From contig NZ_JBEPTM010000003.1 of the NCBI RefSeq assembly GCF_040549525.1, positions 248,001 to 312,000 on the forward strand: a stretch of 64,000 nucleotides of DNA. Direction: 5' to 3'. The stretch comes from Lacisediminihabitans sp040549525. Lineage in GTDB: Bacteria > Actinomycetota > Actinomycetes > Actinomycetales > Microbacteriaceae. The position numbers and the translations under genes were made by a program. A model generated the notes under the pieces. That model worked only from the letters and a program-made list of their open reading frames with translations. It ran no database searches and was not told the origin of the DNA. Numbering within the stretch: the stretch's first letter is position 1; the number at the start of each line of letters is the position of its first letter. Positions 1 through 8,240 of this stretch are shown here, piece after piece.

Positions 1-2
1 GA

Positions 3-449
3 GTGCTCGCCATCGGCCTTCCGGCCGTGGTGCTCTTCGTCACTGTCGATCCGACCGATCTCGCGGACGGTCTCGCCCAGGTAGTGCGCTTGCCCTCCCG
101 GTTTGTGCTCGGCGCTCTCGGCGGACTACGTCTAGTCGGTCTGTTCGCCGAGGATTGGAAGTCCCTCGAACTCGCGCGCCGCGCCCGGGGGATCGCCGAC
201 CGGGGACGGTTGCGCCGTTTCGCCGGCCAGGCCTTCGCGCTCCTCGTGCTGTCGATCCGGCGGGGGAGCAAGCTCGCCACCGCGATGGAGGCCAGGGGCT
301 TCGGCTCGTCGATACCGCGGAGCTGGGCGCGGGAGTCGAGGTTCGGCTGGCGGGAGGGGATGCTCGTTGCGCTGGCTTTCCTGATCGCGCTCGCCGCGGT
401 CGGCACCTCGGTCCTCACCGGCCACTGGAACTTCCTTGCCGGGGCCTGA
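3..449 (+). CDS. ECF transporter transmembrane protein EcfT (C-terminal part, cut by window start)
   Basis: This is the C-terminal part of an energy-coupling-factor (CbiQ/EcfT) membrane subunit, which couples ATPase subunits to a vitamin- or metal-binding S component. The visible 148 residues open on a hydrophobic segment, then show the two short Ala-Arg-Gly signatures typical of the EcfT coupling helices (RRARG near residue 60 and MEARGFGS near 97), and end with another membrane helix. The reading frame is open to the window edge, so the true start and the partner ATPase and S genes probably lie upstream. The substrate cannot be told from this fragment; biotin (BioN) is one option. The next gene overlaps it by 14 bp. 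Confidence 0.8.
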   Translation: MLAIGLPAVVLFVTVDPTDLADGLAQVVRLPSRFVLGALGGLRLVGLFAEDWKSLELARRARGIADRGRLRRFAGQAFALLVLSIRRGSKLATAMEARGFGSSIPRSWARESRFGWREGMLVALAFLIALAAVGTSVLTGHWNFLAGA

Positions 450-1002
450 CGGCCCGGGCACACCAGCCCTCCTGGCGCGCCTCCGGCAGGCAGCCCGCCC
501 GGTCGTGCTCATCGACGGCGGTTCCGGCTCCGGTAAGACCACTCTCGCCGAAGCCCTCGCCCCCGCTCTCGTCGCCCAGCTCGTGCGACTCGACGACATC
601 TATCCGGGTTGGGACGGGCTGGACTCCGCGACCCTCGCGGTTCACGACGACGTGCTCGCCCCGCTCGGTCCCGGCTGGCGTCGCTGGGACTGGGTCACCG
701 GCGCCGCGGCGGAATGGCATGCTCTGGACGCCACACTCCCGCTGGTGATCGAAGGCTCCGGATGCCTCAGCCGCGCCAATCGGGCCAGCGCCACCTTCGG
801 CATCTGGGTCGAACTCGATGCCCCGACCCGCAAGCGACGGGCGCTTGCGCGGGACGGCGACTCCTACGCGCCGCACTGGGATCGCTGGGCAGCGCAGGAA
901 CGCTCCTTCGGCCTTCGTGAGCATCCCTGGGTCGTGGCCGACGTCGTTCTCAGCGACAAAGACGTCATGGGACTGGTCGACGAGCTAGCGTCATCGGTAT
1001 GA
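436..1002 (+). CDS. P-loop ATP-binding protein, uridine-kinase-like
   Basis: A 188-residue soluble protein with a clear Walker A motif, GGSGSGKTT, near residue 28, in the arrangement of small nucleoside/uridine kinase-like P-loop proteins. An acidic LDDIYPGW stretch follows, as in families that phosphorylate small molecules. The TTG start overlaps the upstream EcfT gene by 14 bp, and the stop overlaps the rhodanese start by 4 bp (ATGA), so all three genes are probably cotranscribed. The phosphate acceptor is unknown. Confidence 0.75.
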   Translation: MPGPDGPGTPALLARLRQAARPVVLIDGGSGSGKTTLAEALAPALVAQLVRLDDIYPGWDGLDSATLAVHDDVLAPLGPGWRRWDWVTGAAAEWHALDATLPLVIEGSGCLSRANRASATFGIWVELDAPTRKRRALARDGDSYAPHWDRWAAQERSFGLREHPWVVADVVLSDKDVMGLVDELASSV

Positions 1003-1862
1003 CTTCGCCTTTCATCACCGCCGTCCAACTCTCCGCCCTGCTCGATTCCCCGGTTCCGCCGGTCGTCCTCGACGCGAGCTGTGTGCTGCATCCGGCTCAG
1101 TTCGATGGCGACTATCGGCGTGACTCCGGGCGCCCCCGCTGGCTCGAGGCGCATATCCCGGGATCGCAGCATGTTGACGTGCCGAGTCAGTTCTCTGACA
1201 GTGCGGCGACCCTGCACTACACCCACCCCGAACCGGCGGCGATCGCGCGCGAACTGGCGGTCATCGGTGTGGGCGCCGCCGATTCCGTGGTGGTCTACGA
1301 CACGACCGGCGGGCTCTTCGCTGCACGCCTCTGGTACCTCCTGCGCTGGATCGGTGTCGACGTGCGGGTGCTGGATGGGGGCCTCGCGGCCTGGACGGCG
1401 GCGGGTAATCCCACAGCGACGGGAGAGGAGCCCGTGCCGCTGCCCGCGCCCGCGTGGACCCCCTCGGCGACCCTCGAGTCGTGGGTGACCAAGAACGAGC
1501 TGGTCGAGCGATCCGAATCGGATGCTCGCCCCCTGGTCTGCGGGCTGCCCGCGGGCAGCTTCACCGGCTCCGACCCCTCCCGCTACTCCCGTCGCGGCCG
1601 GATCCCCGGCAGCGTGAATGTCTCCTCGCGTGACCTGTTCGCCACCGGCGGCACGGTGAAGAGCGACGAGTCCCTGCGGGAGGCCTATGCGGCCGAAGGC
1701 GTGACCGGCGACGAGGAAGTGCTGCTCTACTGCGGCGGAGGCATCTCGGCATCCGCCAACGCCCTCACCCTCGTCGAACTCGGCATCTCCGCCGTGCGCA
1801 TCTACGACGGCTCACTGGAGGAGTGGTCAGCCGACGAGTCGCTTCCGCTCGCGCTCGGCTGA
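999..1862 (+). CDS. sseA: Two-domain sulfurtransferase (rhodanese / 3-mercaptopyruvate type)
   Basis: A 287-residue protein with two tandem rhodanese domains, the standard layout of thiosulfate or 3-mercaptopyruvate sulfurtransferases. The N-terminal domain (about residues 10-135) lacks the catalytic cysteine. The C-terminal domain (about 155-285) carries the active-site cysteine in LLYCGGGISA, and the typical RGRIPGSVN stretch lies upstream of it. The loop is CGGGIS rather than the CRxGxR or CGSGVTA forms often seen, so thiosulfate versus mercaptopyruvate preference is open. It starts inside the stop of the P-loop gene (ATGA overlap). Confidence 0.85.
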   Translation: MTSPFITAVQLSALLDSPVPPVVLDASCVLHPAQFDGDYRRDSGRPRWLEAHIPGSQHVDVPSQFSDSAATLHYTHPEPAAIARELAVIGVGAADSVVVYDTTGGLFAARLWYLLRWIGVDVRVLDGGLAAWTAAGNPTATGEEPVPLPAPAWTPSATLESWVTKNELVERSESDARPLVCGLPAGSFTGSDPSRYSRRGRIPGSVNVSSRDLFATGGTVKSDESLREAYAAEGVTGDEEVLLYCGGGISASANALTLVELGISAVRIYDGSLEEWSADESLPLALG

Positions 1863-1877
1863 GCCTCGGCGGATGGG

Positions 1878-2624
1878 TCAGGTACCGGCTCGCTTGAGTG
1901 CCGACTCCAGCAGTTCGATGTCGATCTTCGCGTGCTCCCGCCCGATCGTGCTGGCTTCGTCGGCATTCCCGGCGGCGATGGCGTCGACGAGATTGATGTG
2001 ATCGACGAGCGCGCGCGCCTCCATGGTCCTCATGCCCTCTGGCGATCCCCAGAGGTGCGCGGGGGCGGCGATACTGACACGCGATTCGAGTTCGATGACC
2101 ACATCGCGCAGGGTCGCGTTGCCTGCCGCGTCAATGATGGCGAGGTGAAGCAGTTCGTCGGCTTTTTGTGACGGAAGCCCCGAACCCGCGTTGCGAAACG
2201 CGTTCAACCGCTCGTAGAGCACGGAGACATCCCTGTCACTCCGGTTCTCCGCGGCGGCACCGGAGATCACCCCGTACAGCCGGCTGAGCGCTTCGCTCGT
2301 GTCGCGGAGCGATTCCCACCGGGCCGACAGCGTACGGTGCACTGAAGCGCTCGACGAGGTCGGCCATTGTTCACGAACGAACGAACCGCCCTCGCGGCCG
2401 CGTTGGGTTTCGAGCAGTCCCCGCTCGACGAGCCGGGCGAGGGCCGCCCTCACCGTCATCCTCCCCACCCGGAGGGATTCGGCGAGCGCCCGCTCCGATG
2501 GCAGTCGAGACCCGGGAAGATACTCACCGATGGCGATCGCGGTGATCAGCCGGTCGGTAATCTCGTCGATCCGGGAGGCCGTAGCGATCGGTCGTTCGAG
2601 TGCGCCCGCTCTGTCGTCTCCCAC
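1878..2624 (-). CDS. GntR/FadR-family transcriptional regulator with FCD domain
   Basis: A 248-residue regulator. A GntR winged-helix domain (about residues 15-85, with the signature PSERALAESLRVGRMTVRAAL) is followed by an all-helical FCD ligand-binding domain (about 100-240), which in this family usually binds a small carboxylic acid. It is transcribed away from the hydrolase/permease/amidase genes on the plus strand. The 204-bp divergent spacer holds a perfect 9-bp inverted repeat, the natural candidate for its operator. The start chosen is GTG. Its effector is probably a metabolite of the adjacent cluster (inference). Confidence 0.88.
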   Translation of the reverse strand: MGDDRAGALERPIATASRIDEITDRLITAIAIGEYLPGSRLPSERALAESLRVGRMTVRAALARLVERGLLETQRGREGGSFVREQWPTSSSASVHRTLSARWESLRDTSEALSRLYGVISGAAAENRSDRDVSVLYERLNAFRNAGSGLPSQKADELLHLAIIDAAGNATLRDVVIELESRVSIAAPAHLWGSPEGMRTMEARALVDHINLVDAIAAGNADEASTIGREHAKIDIELLESALKRAGT

Positions 2625-2723
2625 CCATCCACCGTATCTCCGATCAGAGCGGATGTCTGTGCAGGGAGAGCAGCGCCACTGTAAAAAACCCCTCTCGTGT
2701 TACAACCGTATTAACTCCTTCGA

Positions 2724-2746
2724 AATGGTCTTCTCGTAAGACCATT
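2724..2746. promoter_or_regulatory. Perfect inverted repeat, probable GntR operator
   Basis: AATGGTCTT, 5-nt spacer, AAGACCATT: a perfect 9-bp-arm palindrome in the divergent spacer between the GntR gene and the hydrolase gene. It lies about 100 bp upstream of the regulator start and 82 bp upstream of the hydrolase start. The TGGTC...GACCA core fits operators of FCD-type GntR proteins. The rest of the 2625-2828 spacer is comparatively AT-rich, as expected for two promoters. Confidence 0.65.
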
Positions 2747-2828
2747 GCGGCTTCACAATGATCAACAGCGTTTCCGTTCCCGGTAATTCATCGAAGAATC
2801 ACCCCTCGTTCTGCAAGGAGCCACCTGA

Positions 2829-3746
2829 ATGTCGACAGTGTCCAACCGACTTGTCCCGTTCCGCGAGTGGCAGACCTGGGTGCGCGTGACGACGCCGGAT
2901 CGGCCTCGCGCCGGAACAATTCCGTTGGTGGTTCTCCACGGCGGTCCGGGTATGGCCCACGACTATGTGCGTAACCTGGCGGCGCTGGCCGATGAGACGG
3001 GTCGTACCGTCATCCACTACGACCAGCTGGGATGTGGACGAAGCACTCACCTCCCCGATGCCGCGACCGAATTCTGGACTCCGCAACTCTTCGTCGATGA
3101 GTTCGAGAACCTGCTGAGCCACTTCGGCTCGGGAAGCGTGCACGTGCTCGGTCAATCCTGGGGTGGGATGCTCGGGGCGGAGATAGCCGTGCGTCGGATT
3201 GGCCAGGTACAGAGCCTGGCGATCTGCAACTCGCCGGCGTCGATGCGCCTCTGGGCGGAGGGGGCTGCCGCACTGAGGGCACTGCTTCCCCGCGAGGTGC
3301 AAGATACCCTCGACCGCCATGAAGCGGATGGCACGGTCAGCGATCCCGACTACCTGGACGCCGCGGAGGTCTTCTATTCCCGACACGTCTGCCGGGTCAT
3401 TCCGACACCACAGGATTTCGTGGACAGCGAGCTCCAGATGGAGGCCGAACCAACGGTCTACCACACGATGAACGGCCCGAACGAGTTCCACGTGATCGGC
3501 ACCCTCCGCGACTGGAGTGTCATCGATCGCCTTGCCCGGGTGAACGTTCCGACGCTCGTGGTGGCCGGTGAATTCGACGAAGCGACGCCCGCGACCTGGC
3601 AGCCGTTCCTCGACCTGATCCCGGGATCCATCGGGCACGTATTTGCCGGGGCGAGCCACTGCACCCACCTGGAACAGCCTGCCGAGTTCCGGGCGGTCAT
3701 CGCGCGCTTTCTCGACGCACACGACCCGCAGCACGACACGCAATAG
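2829..3746 (+). CDS. Proline iminopeptidase-family alpha/beta hydrolase (possible amino acid amidase)
   Basis: A 305-residue cytoplasmic hydrolase of the proline iminopeptidase family. The oxyanion-hole motif HGGPG lies near residue 38, the nucleophile serine is in GQSWGG near residue 108, and the expected late aspartate (GEFDEATP) and histidine (GASHCTH) are present. Members cleave N-terminal proline or act as L-amino acid amidases. Its neighbours (an amino-acid-type APC permease and an acetamidase/formamidase) favour amide hydrolysis, but that is inference. A strong AAGGAG sits 8 bp before the ATG. First gene of a three-gene operon. Confidence 0.88.
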   Translation: MSTVSNRLVPFREWQTWVRVTTPDRPRAGTIPLVVLHGGPGMAHDYVRNLAALADETGRTVIHYDQLGCGRSTHLPDAATEFWTPQLFVDEFENLLSHFGSGSVHVLGQSWGGMLGAEIAVRRIGQVQSLAICNSPASMRLWAEGAAALRALLPREVQDTLDRHEADGTVSDPDYLDAAEVFYSRHVCRVIPTPQDFVDSELQMEAEPTVYHTMNGPNEFHVIGTLRDWSVIDRLARVNVPTLVVAGEFDEATPATWQPFLDLIPGSIGHVFAGASHCTHLEQPAEFRAVIARFLDAHDPQHDTQ

Positions 3747-3796
3747 CGCCCCATCCGCAGTTCCCCTTCACACCCGCTTGAGAAAGAGAGTCATCC

Positions 3797-5236
3797 ATGT
3801 CGATCCGCAGTGATTCCCCGGGAGCCTCCGAGCTCAGCTCGCAGGAGCAGCTCGAGTCCTATGGCTACAAACAGGAGCTGAAGAGATCCGTTTCCACGGT
3901 CGACCTGCTCATCTACGGGCTGATCTTCATGGTGCCCATCGCACCATGGGCGATTTTCGGAACCGTCTACAACGCCTCCGCGGGTATGGTGCCGCTGGTC
4001 TACATCATCGGTCTCGTCGCCATGATCTTCACCGCGCTGGCCTACGCGCAGATGGCCAAGTCCATCCCCCTGGCCGGATCGGTGTTCTCCTATGTCGGCC
4101 GGGGCATCAACCCCACCTTCGGGTTCTTCGCCGGCTGGGCTATCCTGCTCGACTACCTCCTCGTGCCGACCCTGCTCTACGTGTTCGCGGCCGAGTCGAT
4201 GATCGGTATCTTCCCCGGATCAGCGCGCTGGATCTGGGCCCTGATCTTCGTGGCCATTAACACTGTGGTGAACCTTCTCGGTATCTCTTCGCTCAAGCTG
4301 CTCAACCGCATCTTTCTGGCCATCGAGGTCGTGTTCATCGTGATCTTCGTGATCATTGCGGTGATCGCCCTCAACAACGGCACCATTCCCGGCGCCGAAT
4401 TCACCACGGCCTCGGTCTGGGACTCGAGCAAGGTCACCGGCCCGCTCATCGCCTCTGCCCTCTCGATCGCCGTTCTCAGCTTTCTCGGCTTCGACGGAAT
4501 CTCGACCCTCGCCGAAGAGTCGACGGGACGCCGCAACTCGGCGGGGAAGGCCATGATCATCGCCCTGTTCATCGTGGCGTTCTTCTTCGTACTCGAGACT
4601 TGGCTGGCGAGCGCCCTCGCGGCCGGCCGGCAGTCCTTCCCCGACAACGAGGTGGGAAACGCCTTCTTCAACCTCGTACGGGATGCCTCCAACAGTGGCT
4701 GGGCGACGGCATTCTTCGTCGTGAACGTGCTCGCCGTGGGTATTGCGAACGCCATGGCGGCGCAGGCCGCGACCTCTCGATTGCTCTACTCGATGAGCAG
4801 GGACCGCCAGCTTCCGAAGTTCTTGAGCAAGATCAACAGCCGCCAGGTTCCGCAGGCCGCGATCCTCACCGTCTCTGCGCTGTCGGCCATCCTGGTGCTC
4901 TTCTTCGTCGGGCAGATCGACGTGATCTCGTCGCTCGTGAACTTCGGCGCCCTCTTCGGCTTCATGCTCCTGCACGTGTCCGTCATCGTGCACTACATCG
5001 TGCGGAAGAAGTCGAAGAACTACCTGCTGCACCTTGTGGTCCCGGTCGTTGGATTCCTCATCATCGGCTACGTGCTGCTGAATGCCAACGCGGCCGCGAA
5101 GATCGGTGGGATCGTCTGGTTGGTTGTCGGACTCGGCGTCTATCTCTATTACCGGTGGTCGGGACGCAAGACACCGACCCTCGGCGAGGAGAACAACGAA
5201 TTCGTGCCGGCTACCGGAGAGCGTGGGGAACTGTAG
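3797..5236 (+). CDS. APC-family amino acid/amine permease
   Basis: A 479-residue integral membrane transporter of the amino acid-polyamine-organocation superfamily, with about 12 hydrophobic segments from residue 35 onward and a hydrophilic C-terminal tail. The first helix region (YGLIFMVPIAPWAIFG) resembles the unwound TM1 substrate site of APC carriers. It lies between the hydrolase and the acetamidase, 3 bp upstream of the latter, so it most likely imports the amide, amino acid or amine used by this cluster. The exact substrate is not readable from sequence. Confidence 0.88.
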   Translation: MSIRSDSPGASELSSQEQLESYGYKQELKRSVSTVDLLIYGLIFMVPIAPWAIFGTVYNASAGMVPLVYIIGLVAMIFTALAYAQMAKSIPLAGSVFSYVGRGINPTFGFFAGWAILLDYLLVPTLLYVFAAESMIGIFPGSARWIWALIFVAINTVVNLLGISSLKLLNRIFLAIEVVFIVIFVIIAVIALNNGTIPGAEFTTASVWDSSKVTGPLIASALSIAVLSFLGFDGISTLAEESTGRRNSAGKAMIIALFIVAFFFVLETWLASALAAGRQSFPDNEVGNAFFNLVRDASNSGWATAFFVVNVLAVGIANAMAAQAATSRLLYSMSRDRQLPKFLSKINSRQVPQAAILTVSALSAILVLFFVGQIDVISSLVNFGALFGFMLLHVSVIVHYIVRKKSKNYLLHLVVPVVGFLIIGYVLLNANAAAKIGGIVWLVVGLGVYLYYRWSGRKTPTLGEENNEFVPATGERGEL

Positions 5237-5239
5237 ACC

Positions 5240-6160
5240 ATGGATCATTTCCTCGACAAGAGTCACGGTAAGCCCGGGTTTTCCGCCTCCGAGTCACCGG
5301 CACTTCGTATCGCACCGGGCACCGGCGAGCGAATCGGCTTCGAGACCAGCGATGCTGTCTACGCGGAGCTTCACGAGCACCACGATATGGCTCGCCTGAC
5401 GGCACAGATCAACCCCGTGACCGGGCCGGTCTGGGTCGAGGGCGCGATACCGGGCGACGCACTCAAGGTGACCATCCACGAGATCAGGCTGAAGGATTAC
5501 GGCTGGTCGGTGAGCATCCCCGGGTCCGGAGCCTTGCAGCATGTGATGGGCGAGGAGATGTTCACCCGTAAGGTGCCGATCGACTCCGCGGGGGTCCACG
5601 TGACCAGCCGGCACGTGTTCGACGCCCGTCCCATGATCGGATGCATCGGCACAGCGCCCGCGCAGGGCTCGAACTCCACCCTCATGCCCTCCTACCCGCA
5701 GGGTGGCAACATGGATGTCACTGAGGTTCGCCCGGGTTCGGTGGTGTATCTGCCCGTGATGACCGAGGGCGCCCTCCTCTCGATCGGCGATATCCACGCG
5801 ATCATGGCGGAGGGAGAGTCGTCATTCGTCGCGATCGAAGCCGAGGGCATCGCGGTAGTGAGCGTCGAACTCGTGAGCGGTATGAGTCTGCGCGCTCCAC
5901 GAATCGAGACCGCCGACGAGTGGATCTTCGTCGGCCTCGGGGAGCCCGTGCAGGAGAGCATCCGCCGCGGCTACGAAGACCTGTTCGGCTTTCTGGTCGA
6001 TGATCTCGACTGGGATCGCGGCGACGCGTACGCCGTATTGAGCGCCGTGGGTCACTCGCGGCTTGGCGGGCCGACCGGTGCGGTGGCACCCGACCCACTG
6101 CATCCCTTCGACGCGGTCGGGGCGGTGACACTGCACCGACTGCCCAAGAGCGTGCTGTGA
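5240..6160 (+). CDS. Acetamidase/formamidase family protein
   Basis: A 306-residue member of the FmdA/AmdA family, which hydrolyses formamide or other short amides to ammonia and the acid. The family landmarks seen are the N-terminal beta-rich domain with VWVEGAIPGDALKV, the middle stretch MIGCIGTAPAQG, the segment GGNMDVTEVRPGSVVYLPV and the aspartate-rich GALLSIGDIHAIMAEGE. The length is at the short end for the family, which ranges from about 300 to 410. It starts 3 bp after the permease stop. With the upstream hydrolase and GntR it forms a probable nitrogen-scavenging unit. Confidence 0.85.
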   Translation: MDHFLDKSHGKPGFSASESPALRIAPGTGERIGFETSDAVYAELHEHHDMARLTAQINPVTGPVWVEGAIPGDALKVTIHEIRLKDYGWSVSIPGSGALQHVMGEEMFTRKVPIDSAGVHVTSRHVFDARPMIGCIGTAPAQGSNSTLMPSYPQGGNMDVTEVRPGSVVYLPVMTEGALLSIGDIHAIMAEGESSFVAIEAEGIAVVSVELVSGMSLRAPRIETADEWIFVGLGEPVQESIRRGYEDLFGFLVDDLDWDRGDAYAVLSAVGHSRLGGPTGAVAPDPLHPFDAVGAVTLHRLPKSVL

Positions 6161-6163
6161 CCC

Positions 6164-6514
6164 TCAGCCCCACCCGAGCTCGTGCAGCTCGTCGTCGTCG
6201 ATTCCGTAGTAGTGCGCGATCTCGTGCACGAGGGTCACGTGGATCTGATCCCTCAGTTCCTCGAGGTCTGCGGCGACGGCGAGCAGCGGCTCACGGTAGA
6301 GGATGATGCGGTCAGGCAGCTCCCCGAAACCGTAGTTGCCGCGTCGGGTGAGGTCGACGCCGTCGTAGAGCCCCAGGAGGTCGAGCGAGCCGTCCTCCGG
6401 GCGGTCCTCTGTCACGAAGACGACATTCTCGAGCCCGTCGACCATCTCGTCCGGCAACAGGTCGAGTTCATCGACCACCAGCCGCTCGAACTCTTCCGCC
6501 CCCAGCGCCTGCAT
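6164..6514 (-). CDS. Zinicin-like metallopeptidase family protein
   Basis: A 116-residue protein with the zinc-protease-like motif HEIAHYYGIDD near residue 97, i.e. HExxHxxGxxD. This is the hallmark of the small 'metallopeptidase family protein' (zincin superfamily) common in actinobacteria. No activity is established for the family. It is the last gene of an operon with clpS and a DUF2017 gene; its ATG overlaps the DUF2017 stop (TGATG). Association with ClpS suggests a role in proteolysis, but that is only context. Confidence 0.85.
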   Translation of the reverse strand: MQALGAEEFERLVVDELDLLPDEMVDGLENVVFVTEDRPEDGSLDLLGLYDGVDLTRRGNYGFGELPDRIILYREPLLAVAADLEELRDQIHVTLVHEIAHYYGIDDDELHELGWG

Positions 6515-6993
6515 CAGTGGTCCAGGCAGTCGACGAGAGATCCCTGCACGAAGCCCAGCCAGTCGTAGAGATCGAGCAGCGCCGGATCCTCCGACCCGAG
6601 ATCGCCGTCCGCCTCGATACCCAACCGCGCCGCGATCGTGAGTCGGATATCCGTGAGCGACCGCACCCAGGCCTGGGCCGATTGCGCATCGACCTTCACC
6701 GCGGTCGGCGAGCTCGCCCGGGCTGCGGTGGCGAGGTCGGCGACGATGCGATGCGCGTTCGCACTCTTTCGGGAGGCCAGGTCGTCGGCGGTGAAGCGGC
6801 GGAATTCTGCGGATGCCTCCACGTCGTTCGGGTAGGCGTCCGGAAGCAGGCGCTCCAATGCCGGGTCGGTGTCGTGGTCGGCGCGAGAGTCGATCAGCTC
6901 GGACAGCTGGCTGGCAAGGAGCGAGAGTGTTCCAGCCTCGACCGGTTCGAAGACCGCGACGAACTGGTGGCGGGAGCGGCGAAAGGCCTTCAC
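6514..6993 (-). CDS. DUF2017 domain-containing protein
   Basis: A 159-residue protein that begins at a GTG overlapping the clpS stop by 4 bp; a longer open frame exists upstream but runs antiframe through clpS and is not used. Residues 1-60 contain the family pattern FEPVEAGTLSLLASQLSELI, and the C-terminal half contains a helical segment DIRLTIAARLGIE...LYDWLGFVQGSLV. The DUF2017 gene next to clpS is a conserved actinobacterial arrangement. Its function is unknown. Confidence 0.85.
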   Translation of the reverse strand: MKAFRRSRHQFVAVFEPVEAGTLSLLASQLSELIDSRADHDTDPALERLLPDAYPNDVEASAEFRRFTADDLASRKSANAHRIVADLATAARASSPTAVKVDAQSAQAWVRSLTDIRLTIAARLGIEADGDLGSEDPALLDLYDWLGFVQGSLVDCLDH

Positions 6994-7274
6994 TCGTCCG
7001 CCTTGGCGAGTGTGGCCCACAGCCCGAAGTCGTGCATCGCTTCCACGTGGCGCTCCATCTCCTCGCGGCTGCCGGTGGCGACCACCGCGCGTCCGTCGTT
7101 GTGCACCTGCAGCATCCGCAGATCCGCTTCGGCCCGCGTGAAACCGAAATAGCTGCGGAACACCCAGGACACGTAATTCATGAGGTTCACCGGGTCGTTC
7201 CAGACGATGGTGACCCAGGGCGAGTCGAGCACGGTCGACTCGACCAACTCGGTCTGCTCGAGGACATCGGTCAT
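6990..7274 (-). CDS. clpS: ATP-dependent Clp protease adaptor ClpS
   Basis: A 94-residue N-degron adaptor that delivers substrates with bulky hydrophobic N-termini to the ClpC/ClpA-type unfoldase. Diagnostic residues are present: the WNDPVNLMNYVSWVF segment near residues 25-40 that forms the N-end-rule pocket (Asn-Asp pair), and the C-terminal helix REEMERHVEAMHDFGL. The disordered N-terminal arm of about 18 residues is normal for the family. It heads a three-gene overlapping operon with the DUF2017 and metallopeptidase genes. Confidence 0.95.
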   Translation of the reverse strand: MTDVLEQTELVESTVLDSPWVTIVWNDPVNLMNYVSWVFRSYFGFTRAEADLRMLQVHNDGRAVVATGSREEMERHVEAMHDFGLWATLAKADE

Positions 7275-7294
7275 AGGTCAACCCTCACACATGC

Positions 7295-7326
7295 AGAATG
7301 GCCCCGCGTTTCCGCGGGGCCATTCT
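7295..7326. terminator. Strong hairpin between tRNA-His and clpS
   Basis: A perfect 14-bp stem (AGAATGGCCCCGCG with its complement) closed by a 4-nt loop. It lies just downstream of tRNA-His and 21 bp before the clpS start on the same strand. There is no clear U-run on either side, so it may be an intrinsic terminator of the actinobacterial I-shaped type or a processing or stability element in the clpS leader. Confidence 0.6.
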
Positions 7327-7365
7327 CTTGACACACTGTTCTGCTGCACACCGTGCAACTCCCTG

Positions 7366-7439
7366 GGTGACCGACGGGGCTCGAACCCGCGACATCCGGC
7401 TCCACAAGCCAGCGCTCTACCAACTGAGCTACGACCACC
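7366..7439 (-). tRNA. tRNA-His (anticodon GTG)
   Basis: The minus strand folds into a standard cloverleaf. The acceptor stem pairs GTGGTCG with CGGTCAC, the D-loop contains AGTTGGTA, the anticodon loop is TTGTGGA (anticodon GTG), and the T-loop is TTCGAGC. The extra G at position -1 and discriminator C73 characteristic of tRNA-His are both encoded. The full CCA tail is not encoded. Confidence 0.95.
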
Positions 7440-7547
7440 ATGCGTGCCGTCCACGATGATTCGCGACCGACACAACTCCACAAGCTTATTACAACCGAAG
7501 AGGTTTTGCTGCCGCGTCATCGTGGCGGGGTCGCGACTCGACTGCCG

Positions 7548-8171
7548 CTAGGAGAGGTGGGGCAGGAACTTCTCGACGACGGCGGCGGAAACCGCCTGGA
7601 CGTCGTCGGTGGTGGGTCCCGGTTCGGCCACGAACACGGCCTTGCGGTAGTAGTCGAGCTCGCGGATCGATTCGAGGATGTCGGCGAGCGCACGGTGCCC
7701 CCCGTTCTTGGCCGGGGCGTTGAAGTACACGCGCGGGAACCAGCGTCGGGAGAGCTCCTTGATCGACGAGACATCCACATTGCGGTAGTGGAGATGGTTG
7801 TCGACGCGCGGCATGTACTTGGCGAGGAAGGTGCGGTCGGTGCCGATGGTGTTGCCGGCCAGCGGTGCGTGTTGCTCCGCGGGGATGAACTTCAGGATGT
7901 ATTCGATCACGGCGAACTCGGCGTCCGCGAGGCTCACACCGTGGGGGATCGCCTCGATCAGACCCGACTTGGTGTGCATATCGCGCACGAACTCGCCCAT
8001 GTTGTCCCAGGCGGCCTGGTCGGGCTTGATCACGATTTCGAAGCCGGGATCGATGATGTTGAGGTCGAAGTCGGTGATGACCACCGCGACCTCCACGAGC
8101 TCGTCGATGGTGACGTCGAGCCCGGTCATTTCGCAATCGATCCAGACGAGACGGTCGGTGTTTGCTGGCAT
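7548..8171 (-). CDS. orn: Oligoribonuclease
   Basis: A 207-residue DEDDh exonuclease that degrades 2-5-nt RNAs, including pGpG-type dinucleotides, to mononucleotides. The first motif, WIDCEMTGLD, is at residues 10-19; the middle D lies in the DRTFLAKYMP region; and the last motif, GGHRALADI with the catalytic His and Asp, lies near residue 160. The extra C-terminal segment of about 20 residues is usual in actinobacterial Orn. It is encoded on the same strand as tRNA-His, about 110 bp upstream of it. Confidence 0.96.
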   Translation of the reverse strand: MPANTDRLVWIDCEMTGLDVTIDELVEVAVVITDFDLNIIDPGFEIVIKPDQAAWDNMGEFVRDMHTKSGLIEAIPHGVSLADAEFAVIEYILKFIPAEQHAPLAGNTIGTDRTFLAKYMPRVDNHLHYRNVDVSSIKELSRRWFPRVYFNAPAKNGGHRALADILESIRELDYYRKAVFVAEPGPTTDDVQAVSAAVVEKFLPHLS

Positions 8172-8193
8172 CCGTGAATTCTATCGTCGGGCA

Positions 8194-8228
8194 CCGATGC
8201 CGGCGGCTCGGGGCCGGGCCGGCATCGG
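8194..8228. terminator. Hairpin between the MFS gene and orn
   Basis: An 11-bp perfect stem (CCGATGCCGGC with its complement) and a 13-nt loop, placed 13 bp after the stop of the minus-strand MFS gene and 23 bp before the orn start. It most likely ends the marR-MFS transcript. No long U-tract follows. Confidence 0.6.
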
Positions 8229-8240
8229 CAGCGGGGGAGA

